Shown here one piece after another: positions 28,064 through 37,042 of a stretch of 64,000 nt of DNA. Origin of the DNA: Megasphaera vaginalis (ex Bordigoni et al. 2020) (GTDB taxonomy: Bacteria; Bacillota; Negativicutes; Veillonellales; Megasphaeraceae). The notes beneath the pieces were generated by a model, which made no database searches, was not told the origin of the DNA, and saw nothing but the letters and a program-made list of their open reading frames with translations. The translations under genes were made by a program, and so were the position numbers. The stretch is taken from contig NZ_OEQB01000001.1 of assembly GCF_900240295.1 (NCBI RefSeq), positions 434,001-498,000 on the forward strand, written 5' to 3'. How positions within the stretch are numbered: position 1 is the first letter of the stretch; the number at the start of each line of letters is the position of its first letter.

Positions 28064-29131
28064 CTAAACCAATTCTATCAATTTTTTTGGGGTTTTCGTT
28101 ACTATTTCACAGCCTTGAGCCGTTACGACAACGGAGTCCTCAATGCGGACGCCGTATTTACCTTCTATGTACAGCCCCGGTTCGACCGTGACTATCATAT
28201 TCTCTTCCAGCGTTCCTTGTGATCGCGGGGACAAAACAGGCTGTTCATGGACTTCCAAGCCCGTCCCGTGTCCTAAGGAATGCGTAAAATAGGCGGCTAC
28301 GCCGCGTTCTTCAAAATACTGCCGCACGGCAGCGTCGACGTCGCGGCAGACGGCCCCTGCCCTGACGGCAGCCACGCCGATCTCCTGAGCCGTCAAAACG
28401 GTTTCGTAAAACGCCCTCTGTTCTTCGCTGGCCCTGCCGACGACGACGGTGCGCGTCATGTCCGAATGGTAGCCGTCCCAAACGGCGCCGAAATCAAAAG
28501 TGACGAAATCGCCGTTTTCAATGACTTTAGGACTTGCCGCACCGTGCGGCAATGCCGAACGCCGGCCGGAAGCCACGATCGTCACAAACGACTTTCCTTC
28601 CGAGCCGAGCAATAACATGCGGCTTTCCAGCTCGGCAGCCAATGCCTTTTCCGTTACGCCCGCCTTGATATACGGCAAAAGCTCGGCAAACGCCTTGTCG
28701 GCAATGGTGCAGGCTTTACGGGTCGCCGTTAATTCATGCGACTCCTTTACGGCGCGCAGCAAGGCCGTATCGACGCCTTCCCAAGTAAGTTCGCCGAGTT
28801 CGTTGACGGCTTCATAAAACGAATGCGTAAGAAAATCCGTTTCATAAGCCAGAATCGCGACATGAGCCGTACGGATCGTTTCCGCCACAGCCGCGGCAAG
28901 ACTGCCTTCATGGTTTTTGACCGCATACCAGGCGCCGCTCTCGCCGGCAGCCTGTTCCGTATACCGGGAATCCGTCCAGAGAACGGCCGTATCCGCCGTT
29001 ACGACAAGAGCTCCTTCACCGCCTGTAAAACCGCTGAAATACCGGAGGTTTTCCGGCTTTCGCAACAAGATGCCCTTAACGCTCCGTTCTCGCAGAAACG
29101 CACGTAATCGTATCAATCTTTTTTCAATCAC
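28064..29131 (-). CDS. Xaa-Pro aminopeptidase/dipeptidase (M24B)
   Basis: 355-residue metallopeptidase for X-Pro bonds. N-terminal creatinase-like domain, then the catalytic domain with the metal ligands FDFGAVWDGYHSDMTRT, HSLGHGTGLEVHE, VTVEPGLY and GVRIED. The GTG at 29131 has AGGTG 6 nt upstream, so it is preferred over the GTG at 29140. Followed by efp, a functional pair for proline-rich proteins. Confidence 0.92.
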   Translation of the reverse strand: MIEKRLIRLRAFLRERSVKGILLRKPENLRYFSGFTGGEGALVVTADTAVLWTDSRYTEQAAGESGAWYAVKNHEGSLAAAVAETIRTAHVAILAYETDFLTHSFYEAVNELGELTWEGVDTALLRAVKESHELTATRKACTIADKAFAELLPYIKAGVTEKALAAELESRMLLLGSEGKSFVTIVASGRRSALPHGAASPKVIENGDFVTFDFGAVWDGYHSDMTRTVVVGRASEEQRAFYETVLTAQEIGVAAVRAGAVCRDVDAAVRQYFEERGVAAYFTHSLGHGTGLEVHEQPVLSPRSQGTLEENMIVTVEPGLYIEGKYGVRIEDSVVVTAQGCEIVTKTPKKLIELV

Positions 29132-29218
29132 ATTTATCACCTGGAATTATTAAATCATTATTCATAATACCACAGAACCGGTCGTTTGAATAGCTTTTCC
29201 ATTCAATTCATGACAATA

Positions 29219-29248
29219 GCCGCTCCTGCGGAACAAGCAGAAGCGGCA
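29219..29248 (-). terminator. Weak hairpin downstream of the pseudouridine synthase gene
   Basis: GCCGCTTCTGC pairs with GCAGGAGCGGC (one GU pair) about 35 bp after the stop at 29282, but no T-run follows. Confidence 0.35.
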
Positions 29249-29281
29249 AGATACGAATCAAACGATTACTGCCGGCAGCGT

Positions 29282-29992
29282 TTAGCCGAAAGGCAGTTCC
29301 CTTTCTTCCTGCTGCAGGGACCGAAATGTCCCCGGCGCTAAGGATTCATCCAGCACCAACGCCCCGACGGACAACCGGTGCAAACGTTCCACAGTGAGAC
29401 CGACAGCGGCGCACATCCGCTTTACCTGATGATATTTCCCTTCACAAACGGAAACGAGCAGTGTCTCCCCGCCTTTCCGCTCAGCCCGTGCCGGCAGACA
29501 ACGGAGTCCGTCGGCCAAAACGACGCCGCTGTGAAAACGATCGTCAATATCGGCAGGAATTACGCCGGACACGACAGCCTCATACGTTTTAACGACGGCG
29601 CACTTCGGTGAAATGATCCGATGTGCCCACTGTCCGTCATCGGTAATCAGAAGCAACCCTGTCGTATCCTTGTCGAGCCGGCCTACCGGAAAAAGTCCGA
29701 GCCGACGCAAATCGGCAGGAAATAAATCGAGCACCGTCTCAGCAGTCGGATCTGCCGTCGCCGAAAGGAGTCCGGCCGGCTTATGGAGCATAAAATAATG
29801 AAATTCTTCATATACTGCCGGCACGCCGTCGACAGTGACCGCGGCGGCCATGTCGACTTTGACTGCGCTGTCACGGCAAAGAGCGCCGTCCACTCGGACA
29901 TGCCCGCCTTTGCAAAGTTCCTTTACCTCGCGCCGCGTACCGAAACCGCTGTGCCCGAGCAATTTGTCGAGGCGCATCAATCGTTTGCTCAC
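29282..29992 (-). CDS. RsuA/RluB-family pseudouridine synthase
   Basis: 236 residues. An N-terminal S4 domain starting MRLDKLLGHSGFGTRREVKEL, then a synthase domain with the catalytic Asp in VGRLDKDTTGLLL and the C-terminal EGKYHQVKRMCAAVG. It modifies uridine in rRNA (16S Psi516 if RsuA). The most likely start is the GTG at 29992, which overlaps the cobC stop as GTGA; the ATG at 29977 is the alternative. Last gene of the cobUSC transcript. Confidence 0.88.
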   Translation of the reverse strand: MSKRLMRLDKLLGHSGFGTRREVKELCKGGHVRVDGALCRDSAVKVDMAAAVTVDGVPAVYEEFHYFMLHKPAGLLSATADPTAETVLDLFPADLRRLGLFPVGRLDKDTTGLLLITDDGQWAHRIISPKCAVVKTYEAVVSGVIPADIDDRFHSGVVLADGLRCLPARAERKGGETLLVSVCEGKYHQVKRMCAAVGLTVERLHRLSVGALVLDESLAPGTFRSLQQEERELPFG

Positions 29993-30642
29993 AAGCTGTC
30001 CATATCCTCCCACTGTGCCTGATAACCGGTCATTCCTTCCAGGTGGTTCGTGCAATTCATCAGCGTCATCACGTTCTTTTCTCCGTAATATTCGATAATG
30101 TTAAAAGCCGTATTATACTGTTGGAAACACCAAATACGCGTCAGATCCAATCCGAGCAGATCAAAGAGGATACAACGGATCGTAGCGCCGTGCGCAGCGA
30201 TCAGCACGGCATCGCCGTCATGATGGCCGGCCAACAATTCACGCGTCTTTTTGCCGGCTCGTTCTTTTACTTGAGCAAAGGATTCGCCGCCATGAGCAGG
30301 CATCGTCCCGTTGGAATCATAGAACGCCTCAATCTCCCCGGGCCATTGCTCCGTAATTTCTTTATACGTATGACCTTCCCAGAGGCCAAAATTGATTTCC
30401 ATCAGTTCTTTATGCGTTTCCACAGGCAAACCGTGCGGCGCGGCAACGATTTCCGCCGTCTTTTTTGCCCGTGACAGCGTACTGCTGTAAACCGCTGCAA
30501 AGGGCACATCTTTTAAAAATTCGCTCAAGCAGTTCGCCTGTTCGATACCGCGACGGTTCAGCGGCATATCCGTCGAACCCTGATACCACTGTTGCGCGTT
30601 TCCGTCTGTTTCACCATGACGAGCGAGGTAAAGTTTTATCAT
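29989..30642 (-). CDS. cobC: Alpha-ribazole phosphatase CobC-like (histidine phosphatase)
   Basis: 217-residue histidine phosphatase. RHG motif LARHGETDGNA at the N-terminus, SSTLSRAKKTAEI, the acid residue in MEINFGLWEGHTYKE, and the second His in AAHGATIR. Its position after cobU and cobS makes the CobC role likely: dephosphorylation of adenosylcobalamin phosphate or alpha-ribazole phosphate. The family alone could not distinguish it from phosphoglycerate mutase-like enzymes. GGAGG lies 9 nt upstream. Confidence 0.8.
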   Translation of the reverse strand: MIKLYLARHGETDGNAQQWYQGSTDMPLNRRGIEQANCLSEFLKDVPFAAVYSSTLSRAKKTAEIVAAPHGLPVETHKELMEINFGLWEGHTYKEITEQWPGEIEAFYDSNGTMPAHGGESFAQVKERAGKKTRELLAGHHDGDAVLIAAHGATIRCILFDLLGLDLTRIWCFQQYNTAFNIIEYYGEKNVMTLMNCTNHLEGMTGYQAQWEDMDSL

Positions 30643-30685
30643 CCTTGCTGTCCTCCTTAAAACTTGAGTTATACATACATACCTG

Positions 30686-30691
30686 ATTATA
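30686..30691 (-). promoter_or_regulatory. Possible -10 box upstream of cobC
   Basis: TATAAT on the minus strand in the 69-bp gap between cobS and cobC; no convincing -35. Confidence 0.25.
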
Positions 30692-30711
30692 TACTATGAC
30701 CGTCGGAATAA

Positions 30712-31437
30712 CTAGGCTGCCGCGGCGAGCAAAAGTAATAATTCCGTAAACTCCAGAACAGCGCCGTACGTATCGCCTGTCGTGCCGCCCAGAAGGCGAA
30801 CCAGTTGCCGATTGGCCAACAGGGAGATCAATACGGCGCCGCCGAGGTAGAGCAGGTGTGCGGGACCGACGAAAACGATGGGAAGCAACGCCGGAATCAG
30901 CGCTCTGACCAGCGGATAGGACGGTCCGTACAAAGCAAAGGTCCGACCCAATCCCGTCTCTCTGGCATAAGGGAAACAAAAGATACTGACCAACGTGCCG
31001 TACCGTGCCGCCGTCGGAACGCTGAGCAACACATAGGGCAGCGTGGCCGGCGCAATCGTATTGATGGAAACAAGCTTAAAGGCGGCCAGAAAGAAAAAGG
31101 CTATAACCCCGTTCGCGCCGACACGGCTGTCCTTCATGATTACCAACATCCGTTCCCGGCTGCGTCCGGAAAAAATGCCGTCTGCCGTATCCATATATCC
31201 GTCGGCGTGAAGCCCGCCGGTAAGCCAGAACCAGGCGGCCGTGACTAGGAGCGATAAGAGCAGGCCGGAAAAAACGTAACCGAGAGCATGATACAGCAGA
31301 CAGAGAACGGCGCCAAGCAGCGTCCCGACCAAGGGGAACCAAACGACGGAACGGCCGAAATCGGCATCGGACCATGTTGTTTGCTTCACCACCGTAAGCC
31401 GTGACAAGAATTGAAGTGCCATAAAAAATGACTTCAT
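30712..31437 (-). CDS. cobS: Adenosylcobinamide-GDP ribazoletransferase CobS
   Basis: 241-residue inner membrane protein that joins alpha-ribazole to adenosylcobinamide-GDP, completing the cobamide nucleotide loop. The N-terminal FFMALQFLSRLTV and the metal-binding GGLHADGYMDTADGIFSG motif near residue 85 are diagnostic. About six hydrophobic segments. It overlaps cobU by 4 bp. Confidence 0.95.
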   Translation of the reverse strand: MKSFFMALQFLSRLTVVKQTTWSDADFGRSVVWFPLVGTLLGAVLCLLYHALGYVFSGLLLSLLVTAAWFWLTGGLHADGYMDTADGIFSGRSRERMLVIMKDSRVGANGVIAFFFLAAFKLVSINTIAPATLPYVLLSVPTAARYGTLVSIFCFPYARETGLGRTFALYGPSYPLVRALIPALLPIVFVGPAHLLYLGGAVLISLLANRQLVRLLGGTTGDTYGAVLEFTELLLLLAAAA

Positions 31438-32006
31438 CGCTCCGCCTCCGGCAACAGAACCTGACGACTCTTGATCTCCAGCGTGATACCGGCAACGGAA
31501 AGATAGACTGCGTCGGCGGCTGCCGCGACACGTTGATTCATCAGGCCGGACAGGTCACGGTAAAAACGACTCAATTTTTCCATCGGCACGATGCCGCCGC
31601 CTACTTCATTCGTCACGAAGATGACGGTTTTACCGGAAGCAGCCGCAGCGGCCAAAAGAGAGTCGACTTCAGCCAGTGCCCGTTCTGCAGCCATATCTTC
31701 CGGCAGTGACCGATGGAAAAACAGCCAATTCGACAAGTAAACGGTCAGGCAGTCGATGAGCGCCGCATCTACGGCGGTCAGGATCTGCGGCAGTCGTTCC
31801 GCCAGTCGCTGCGGCACCTCGAAGGTCCGCCACGATTGCGGCCGCCGTTCCTGATGCCGCTTGATCCGCCGCCCCATTTCCGCGTCATCATTCACGGCTG
31901 TAGCGATATATCCTTTGGTGCCGTCACACAGGGCCAACAGTCTCTCGGCAAAATTACTTTTACCGCTGCGTGCACCGCCGGTAACCAAAATCAATCTCTT
32001 TTCCAT
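31434..32006 (-). CDS. cobU: Adenosylcobinamide kinase/guanylyltransferase CobU
   Basis: 190 residues. P-loop VTGGARSGKSNFAE at the N-terminus, GYIATA, RR.EWRTFEVP-like (PQSWRTFEVP) and VFVTNEVGGGIVP. It phosphorylates and guanylylates adenosylcobinamide. First gene of cobU-cobS-cobC, GAGGAG upstream. No cobalamin riboswitch is visible in the short upstream region. Confidence 0.95.
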   Translation of the reverse strand: MEKRLILVTGGARSGKSNFAERLLALCDGTKGYIATAVNDDAEMGRRIKRHQERRPQSWRTFEVPQRLAERLPQILTAVDAALIDCLTVYLSNWLFFHRSLPEDMAAERALAEVDSLLAAAAASGKTVIFVTNEVGGGIVPMEKLSRFYRDLSGLMNQRVAAAADAVYLSVAGITLEIKSRQVLLPEAER

Positions 32007-32042
32007 ATATTGCTCCTCTCACCGTTCCGCACAATGCGGACA

Positions 32043-32078
32043 GAGAAACAGCAGGTCCTACTGCACCTGCTGTTTCTC
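32043..32078 (-). terminator. Hairpin after moaB
   Basis: 14-bp arms GAGAAACAGCAGGT / ACCTGCTGTTTCTC with an 8-nt loop, just after the moaB stop. Short T content after the stem on the minus strand. Confidence 0.6.
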
Positions 32079-32079
32079 C

Positions 32080-32571
32080 CTATTTATTGATTTCATCCTT
32101 CAAATGATTCATTTCCGGAATAATGATCTTTTCCATGCCGAGCTTAATAATATTCGGTTGACCAGGCAGGCAGAAGGTCAGACATTGATGAATGACGCCG
32201 GCTGCCGACCGATACGCCAACGCCTGTACGCCGCAGGCGCGGCGATACGCAAAAAGCGCCAGCATGCCGCTGAATTCGGGAATCTCCTTATCAAACATCG
32301 GCCGTACCGTTTCCAAGGTGACATCCCGCTTGGCAATCCCCGTTCCGCCGCTCGTGATGACCACGTCAACACTGCAAACCCACTCATGAATATGGCTTTC
32401 AATCGCCTCTCTGTCATCCTTGACGATAGCATAATCGACGACTTGGTGACCGGCGGCCATCAATGCCGACTGGATCATCAGCCCGTTCGTATCGTCAGAA
32501 AAGGTGCGGCTGTTGCTGATCGTCAAAATGGCCACACGCAGAGGTCTCTCTTCCGTTTGCCGTTTACTCAA
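32080..32571 (-). CDS. moaB: MoaB/MogA-type molybdopterin adenylyltransferase
   Basis: 163 residues. LRVAILTISNSRTFSDDTNG and TSGGTGIAKRDVT are the ATP/MPT-binding motifs. Members adenylate molybdopterin before metal insertion. I set the start at a TTG at 32571 because GGGGGAG lies 5 nt upstream and the MSKR sequence follows; longer frames have no ribosome site. No other molybdenum cofactor genes are in the window. Confidence 0.85.
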   Translation of the reverse strand: MSKRQTEERPLRVAILTISNSRTFSDDTNGLMIQSALMAAGHQVVDYAIVKDDREAIESHIHEWVCSVDVVITSGGTGIAKRDVTLETVRPMFDKEIPEFSGMLALFAYRRACGVQALAYRSAAGVIHQCLTFCLPGQPNIIKLGMEKIIIPEMNHLKDEINK

Positions 32572-32684
32572 TACGACTCCCCCTTTTTCCGGGCCCGCAC
32601 CGGCCGCGCAGCTGCACCCCGGCAAACCCAATGCCGCCTGCAGGCGGCAAAATCATTTCTTTCGCTTCCCATCTCAAACCTATC

Positions 32685-32693
32685 TGGTATAAT
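32685..32693 (+). promoter_or_regulatory. Extended -10 promoter of the exonuclease-like gene
   Basis: TGG-TATAAT with a long leader of about 150 bp. A palindrome ACTGTACTTACAGT (32712-32725) lies just past the expected transcript start and could be an operator. Confidence 0.5.
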
Positions 32694-32852
32694 AAGTATA
32701 ACAAAAACGAGACTGTACTTACAGTACCCTTCATTACTTTTATGGAAATTACCGCTCTATCCCCCGAACCGCAGCTGCAAACGGCTACAGACCGCAGCGG
32801 CCGCGAGACTACTGCCGCCTTTTCTCCCGGCTTTCCAAAGGACTTGATATTC

Positions 32853-33827
32853 ATGAATTCACTGCTCAATTTCGCCGGCGCCGCCATCGCGCTGCTCTTC
32901 ATTGCCGCGGTTTTTTATTCGCTTCTGTCTACCATGAAAAAGCGCCGCAACGAAGGGAAGGCAAAAAAAGAATTGTCTACGAAACAACACGTCGTCGTAA
33001 CGGATCTGCACCAATACGATATTCAGCCGAAGAACGGCTATTACCGCTACGACATTGAAGAAACGACATATGTCAAACGATTCCCCCGCCGCTTTACGGC
33101 CATCTCTCTGGAACTGGCGTCTAATCAGCCCTATTCGATCTGTCTCATCGGTTTCGCAGAATACGAAGATAACGAATTGAAGGATCAGCATTATTTCTAT
33201 GTCCGTCCGCCTGAAAACGACCTGTCCATGGTCCAATGTGCCGATCTGACTTGGGAATCGCTAAGTAAAGCTGATGAATTCGGCGAATATTGGCAAGCCG
33301 GCATGAACCGCTATTTTGAAAATACGATCCTCGTCGCTCATAACGCGCCATTCGTTATGGGCTGTATTTTCCATGCACTGAAAATTTACGGCATTGAAGC
33401 TCCCGTCTGCCGCTTTATTGATACGCTGGAGATTGCCAGAAAATCCTATCATTTCACAACCAATACGCTGGAATCGATTTGCAGCGAAATGGATATTGAC
33501 GTCGAACGGCATAATTCTCTCAGCGAAGCTGCCGCCATCGGGCAGTTTCTCTTGCTGTCCCATCAGGATTATCCCGTATCTCTGCCGCGCATATGCTATC
33601 TAAACGGAACACCGACGGAAACGGAAATCATGGCCGCCGCCGTCGCCGCCGTCGAACGGGAAGAAGAGACGGCGGCAGTAATGTTTGCGCCGCTGCCGTC
33701 GTCACCGGAACTGCTGCAGCGCCTTCTCGACAAGAACTATATCACTGCCGGCAAAAAGGCAGACACGTACTACGCCACCGACGAGGGGCTCGACTTCTCC
33801 GAGTCCGTCGATAAGGGCAACAAATGA
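32853..33827 (+). CDS. Membrane-anchored DnaQ-like exonuclease domain protein, apparently inactive
   Basis: 324 residues. One hydrophobic helix near residues 8-24 is followed by a basic stretch and a DEDDh exonuclease fold (about residues 80-235). The fold is recognisable (FTAISLELAS, LVAHNAPF, RHNSLSEAA), but catalytic acids are changed: Ser85 for the first Asp, Val168 where HNxxFD has Asp, and Ser224-Glu225 for the DD of the last motif. Glu87 and His220 remain. Catalysis is therefore unlikely; a structural or nucleic-acid-binding role is possible. Start chosen by AAAGGA and the clean membrane anchor. Confidence 0.7.
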   Translation: MNSLLNFAGAAIALLFIAAVFYSLLSTMKKRRNEGKAKKELSTKQHVVVTDLHQYDIQPKNGYYRYDIEETTYVKRFPRRFTAISLELASNQPYSICLIGFAEYEDNELKDQHYFYVRPPENDLSMVQCADLTWESLSKADEFGEYWQAGMNRYFENTILVAHNAPFVMGCIFHALKIYGIEAPVCRFIDTLEIARKSYHFTTNTLESICSEMDIDVERHNSLSEAAAIGQFLLLSHQDYPVSLPRICYLNGTPTETEIMAAAVAAVEREEETAAVMFAPLPSSPELLQRLLDKNYITAGKKADTYYATDEGLDFSESVDKGNK

Positions 33828-33890
33828 CTGCAACCGCCGAGCCGCCATAACCGGCTGTCGATTTAATCGGATACTGGCGAAAACACACAG

Positions 33891-33925
33891 AAAAAACGGA
33901 GCGTCCATCGGACGCTCCGTTTTTT
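33891..33925. terminator. Bidirectional terminator between convergent genes
   Basis: Perfect 16-bp arms AAAAAACGGAGCGTCC / GGACGCTCCGTTTTTT with a 3-nt loop. Confidence 0.93.
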
Positions 33926-33957
33926 ATCATGATGAACTGTCTCTGTCCGCGACTCTT

Positions 33958-34626
33958 TCACCGAATCCATTGCACGACATCATCTTGCTGCTGGCGCGTT
34001 TTCGGACGGTGATCGCCGCTGCGATAACCGAACGAGACCATGACGGAAACGCCGAAATGTTCCCTGTCGAGAACGCCTTTTTCCGCCAACATGGCTTCAA
34101 CCTTTTCCCGATCGAAGCCTTCAATCGGGCAGGCATCCACGCCGAGCAGCGCCGCCGTCATCAACATGTCCGCCAAGGCGATATATGTCTGCTTGCAAGC
34201 CCAGTCGAACATGGCCCGATCACTTTCCAACAGCTTAAAATCATTTTTCTGAAAATTTTCGAATCCCTTTCGCCTGGCTGCGCCGATATCGTCGGGAAAT
34301 TGCTGAATATCCTTCATTATATGGGTAATATAGGGAGAAGCATAGTTCATATCAACAGCCTTGCGAGCTAAAATAACGACCAAATGACTGGCGCCTTCGA
34401 GACTGTTGCGGGCGCCCCAGGCAATCGGATAGAGGGCATCTTTGACATCTTGCCGTTCGATAACCAAAAAACGCCACGGCTCATAACCGAAAGAACTCGG
34501 CGAAAGGCGAGCCGCTTCCAAAATCGTGTGGAAATCAGCATCCGAGACCTGTTTATTTTTGTCATACTTCTTACAAGCAAACCGATATTGCAAAGCATCT
34601 GTAATTTTCTTTCCTATATCATTCAT
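33958..34626 (-). CDS. Nitroreductase-family NAD(P)H-dependent oxidoreductase
   Basis: 222-residue FMN enzyme of the NfsB type. YRFACKKYD near residue 14 and SPSSFGYEPWRFLVI are the FMN-binding segments, and GVDACPIEGFD is the conserved C-terminal motif. Such enzymes reduce nitroaromatics, quinones or flavins; the physiological substrate is unknown. Monocistronic, AAGGAG upstream. Confidence 0.9.
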   Translation of the reverse strand: MNDIGKKITDALQYRFACKKYDKNKQVSDADFHTILEAARLSPSSFGYEPWRFLVIERQDVKDALYPIAWGARNSLEGASHLVVILARKAVDMNYASPYITHIMKDIQQFPDDIGAARRKGFENFQKNDFKLLESDRAMFDWACKQTYIALADMLMTAALLGVDACPIEGFDREKVEAMLAEKGVLDREHFGVSVMVSFGYRSGDHRPKTRQQQDDVVQWIR

Positions 34627-34646
34627 AGTACGATCTCCTTCCGTTT

Positions 34647-35471
34647 TCAGCTTACAGGCCCCATCGGCGCCTGAAGCAGCGCCAACGTCGCCGTCAGTTC
34701 TCTGATATACGCTTCGTATTGTTCAATGAGATGATACAACTCGTCTGTTTTCCGATCCTGGAGCGCCTCACTGTGCAGCAGCTCTTCCATCGTAAACGGA
34801 TAGGCATTGGCCAAAGCCGCCAGTTTTTCTTTATACGCTTCGATGCGGCCATCTATCTTGGCAATGCGCCGTTCCAAAGCTGTAGCATCGCCCGCCTCCG
34901 GTTGCGCCGCAGTGAGAGACTCCTGATCGGCAAGAACCGTCAGTTCTCTGAGCCGCTCCAAATCGCCCCGCTGATAAGCCTGAACGACTTGCTTCCACAA
35001 AGAACGGATCGCTTCCGTATCGCTGAAACGAACGGCGGGATGGACCGCCTTGACTGCCTGCCGATAAAGGCGCTGCAAGTCCCGATCCTGTTCTTCACTC
35101 AGCCAGGGCGCCGCCAGATACGTTGCGGCCTCTTCCTGCTTGGCCGCCATTTCGACAAGCTTATCCCGATACCCTTTCAGCGACAGCGCCAAAGCTTTGG
35201 CAATTTCCGTCTTGTCAGGCTTTTCGCCTTTGCCGACGTACTGCTTGGACAATTCGATTTCTTTTTTGATTCCTTCCGAAATGACATACAAACCGAAAAC
35301 TTTCTGTTCCAGCTTGCCGATTGTACGGAGATAGCGTGCCTCCAAATAAGGACCGTCATGAAAACGGCGCGTATCGTATTGCTGAATGACGGCAGCCAAT
35401 TCGGCAACTTTTTCCTTATTCCTGTTTTTAAGCTGTTCTATCACTTCTGCCGAACCGTTCATCATCTTCAT
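34647..35471 (-). CDS. Coiled-coil protein with a J-like segment lacking HPD
   Basis: 274 residues, mostly charged helices. A segment near residues 133-180 (LYRQAVKAVHPAVRF, then WKQVVQAYQRGDLERL) looks like a J domain, but the essential His-Pro-Asp is His144-Pro145-Ala146, so it probably cannot activate DnaK. Start at 35471, with Met codons 35465/35462 as alternatives. No further match; function unknown. Confidence 0.6.
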   Translation of the reverse strand: MKMMNGSAEVIEQLKNRNKEKVAELAAVIQQYDTRRFHDGPYLEARYLRTIGKLEQKVFGLYVISEGIKKEIELSKQYVGKGEKPDKTEIAKALALSLKGYRDKLVEMAAKQEEAATYLAAPWLSEEQDRDLQRLYRQAVKAVHPAVRFSDTEAIRSLWKQVVQAYQRGDLERLRELTVLADQESLTAAQPEAGDATALERRIAKIDGRIEAYKEKLAALANAYPFTMEELLHSEALQDRKTDELYHLIEQYEAYIRELTATLALLQAPMGPVS

Positions 35472-35602
35472 CTCACTCTACCTAGCAGGCTTGAAAAACA
35501 ACGTCTTTTCTTTGCCCTTCTATAGTATACCATAATTCTCCATTTAAGGATACAAAAAAAGAATCTCCCCGGCGTACAAGGAAGATTCTTTTTGCCCATT
35601 GC

Positions 35603-36154
35603 TTATTCCGCGTCAAAAAGAGGCAGCTTTTCCAAATAAATGATATCCTGCCGCATCGCCGCGTCGCCCTCCGCCAGGATCGCCGCTTTGCCGATGATCT
35701 CGGCTCCGGCTTTTTCGGCCAATTCGGCCAGCGCTCTCATCGACCCGCCTGTGCTGATGACATCGTCAAGGAGAAGAGTTTTCTTGTTGCGGATCAAGGC
35801 AATATCCGTATCCATCAGACAGAGCATCTGTTTCCCCTGCGTCGTAATCGATTCGTCTTCCACAATTAACGGATTTTCCATATAGGCCTTAACCGATTTG
35901 CGGGCAATGACATACCGCTTCATACCGAGGATACGCGCCATTTCGGCAGCCAACGGAATCCCCTTCGTTTCCGCCGTCATCAGTACTTCCGTATCGGCAG
36001 GAATCTTTTTTACCATCTCTTTCGCCGTATTTTCCACGATTTCCGTATCGCCGAGAATCACGAATCCGGCGATCGCCAATTTGTCCGTCACGTTCAAAAT
36101 GGGCAACTGCCGTGTGCAGCCTGCCACATGGAGCTCATAATATCGCTTTGCCAA
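35603..36154 (-). CDS. Type I phosphoribosyltransferase (adenine PRT-like)
   Basis: 183 residues. The PRPP motif is TLLLDDVISTGGSM, with TAETKGIPLA before it. It is related to adenine or xanthine phosphoribosyltransferases and probably salvages a purine base. Start set at a TTG at 36154 (MAKRYYELHVAG) because GAGGTG lies 6 nt upstream. Longer in-frame starts, up to 36313, have weaker ribosome sites and add a non-family segment. Confidence 0.75.
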   Translation of the reverse strand: MAKRYYELHVAGCTRQLPILNVTDKLAIAGFVILGDTEIVENTAKEMVKKIPADTEVLMTAETKGIPLAAEMARILGMKRYVIARKSVKAYMENPLIVEDESITTQGKQMLCLMDTDIALIRNKKTLLLDDVISTGGSMRALAELAEKAGAEIIGKAAILAEGDAAMRQDIIYLEKLPLFDAE

Positions 36155-36313
36155 GAGAAACACCTCGTCAATAATGAATTGGAATCGCTGCAAGCCGTCC
36201 CGTCTTCCCGTACCGGCAGGATTTTCTTCCATTATACAGAACCAGTCGGAAAAAGTACACTCTCGCCGGTATTTTTTAAAGAATGCCGCGCCGTCGTTCT
36301 GCCGTTGCCGCAA

Positions 36314-37042
36314 TTATTGCTGACGGCTTTTGCCGGTCTGATAATCGATTTCAATGCCCGGCTGGTTGTTATAGACAAACACATTAAAGCAAATGCCTTC
36401 CCCCTTGTCTTCGACCGAATAGGCTTCCATCTGTACGCCGCCGGCCACGAGGTTATTGCCGGCAAAGATCGGCGTCACCCGGTAAAGGACGTGGTGCTTC
36501 GTTTCCTTCACATAGTCGGCCACCATATTCTCAAAAGGCAGCATGCCCGTCACATTGAGGTATCTTGTACCGGTAATCAGATTTTTCGGATTGGCGTTCT
36601 CCGCCGCCAATTGATAGCCAATGAGATGACAGCGATTGTATAAGTATTTGCCATCGACGGAATCATACTTGACAGTCTGCCAGCCCGACGGTTTGACATT
36701 GCCGATGGCGCCGCGCTTTTCCGTCGGCATGATATCGATGCCGATATTGGCGTAAGCCGGACCGCATCGACCCAAACTGTCCAAGTCGCTGTACCGTTCA
36801 AAGGAAGTCGCCGTTATATCGGTCTGCGGAAAAGACGGCTGATTGCCGTTGAGTACGACGTAAGGCTTGCCGGCAAAAGCCGGTATGTCCGCCAAGTTGA
36901 CAACGGCAGCAGTAGTAACGGCGGTCTCCTTGCTCGGTGACGTACTATGCTGCGCAGCCGCGTTGTCGCCCTGAGTGCCGCAGCCGACCAGCAGTAAGAC
37001 CGCCATAAGCAGCAACACGACGCCTTGTAACCGTTTTTTCAT
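36314..37042 (-). CDS. Secreted lipoprotein DNA/RNA non-specific endonuclease
   Basis: 242 residues. Signal peptide with lipobox LLLVGC at about residue 21, a Thr/Ser-rich linker, then an EndA/NUC-like nuclease domain with the catalytic His in YNRCHLIGYQLAAENAN and LITGTRYLN. A surface nuclease could scavenge nucleotides or attack foreign DNA. It overlaps an upstream small gene by 4 bp. Confidence 0.85.
   Translation of the reverse strand: MKKRLQGVVLLLMAVLLLVGCGTQGDNAAAQHSTSPSKETAVTTAAVVNLADIPAFAGKPYVVLNGNQPSFPQTDITATSFERYSDLDSLGRCGPAYANIGIDIMPTEKRGAIGNVKPSGWQTVKYDSVDGKYLYNRCHLIGYQLAAENANPKNLITGTRYLNVTGMLPFENMVADYVKETKHHVLYRVTPIFAGNNLVAGGVQMEAYSVEDKGEGICFNVFVYNNQPGIEIDYQTGKSRQQ

Noticed and set aside
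32572-32631. N-terminal extension of moaB
   Set aside because: Cys/Gly-rich, not family-like; a GGGGGAG site favours the TTG at 32571.
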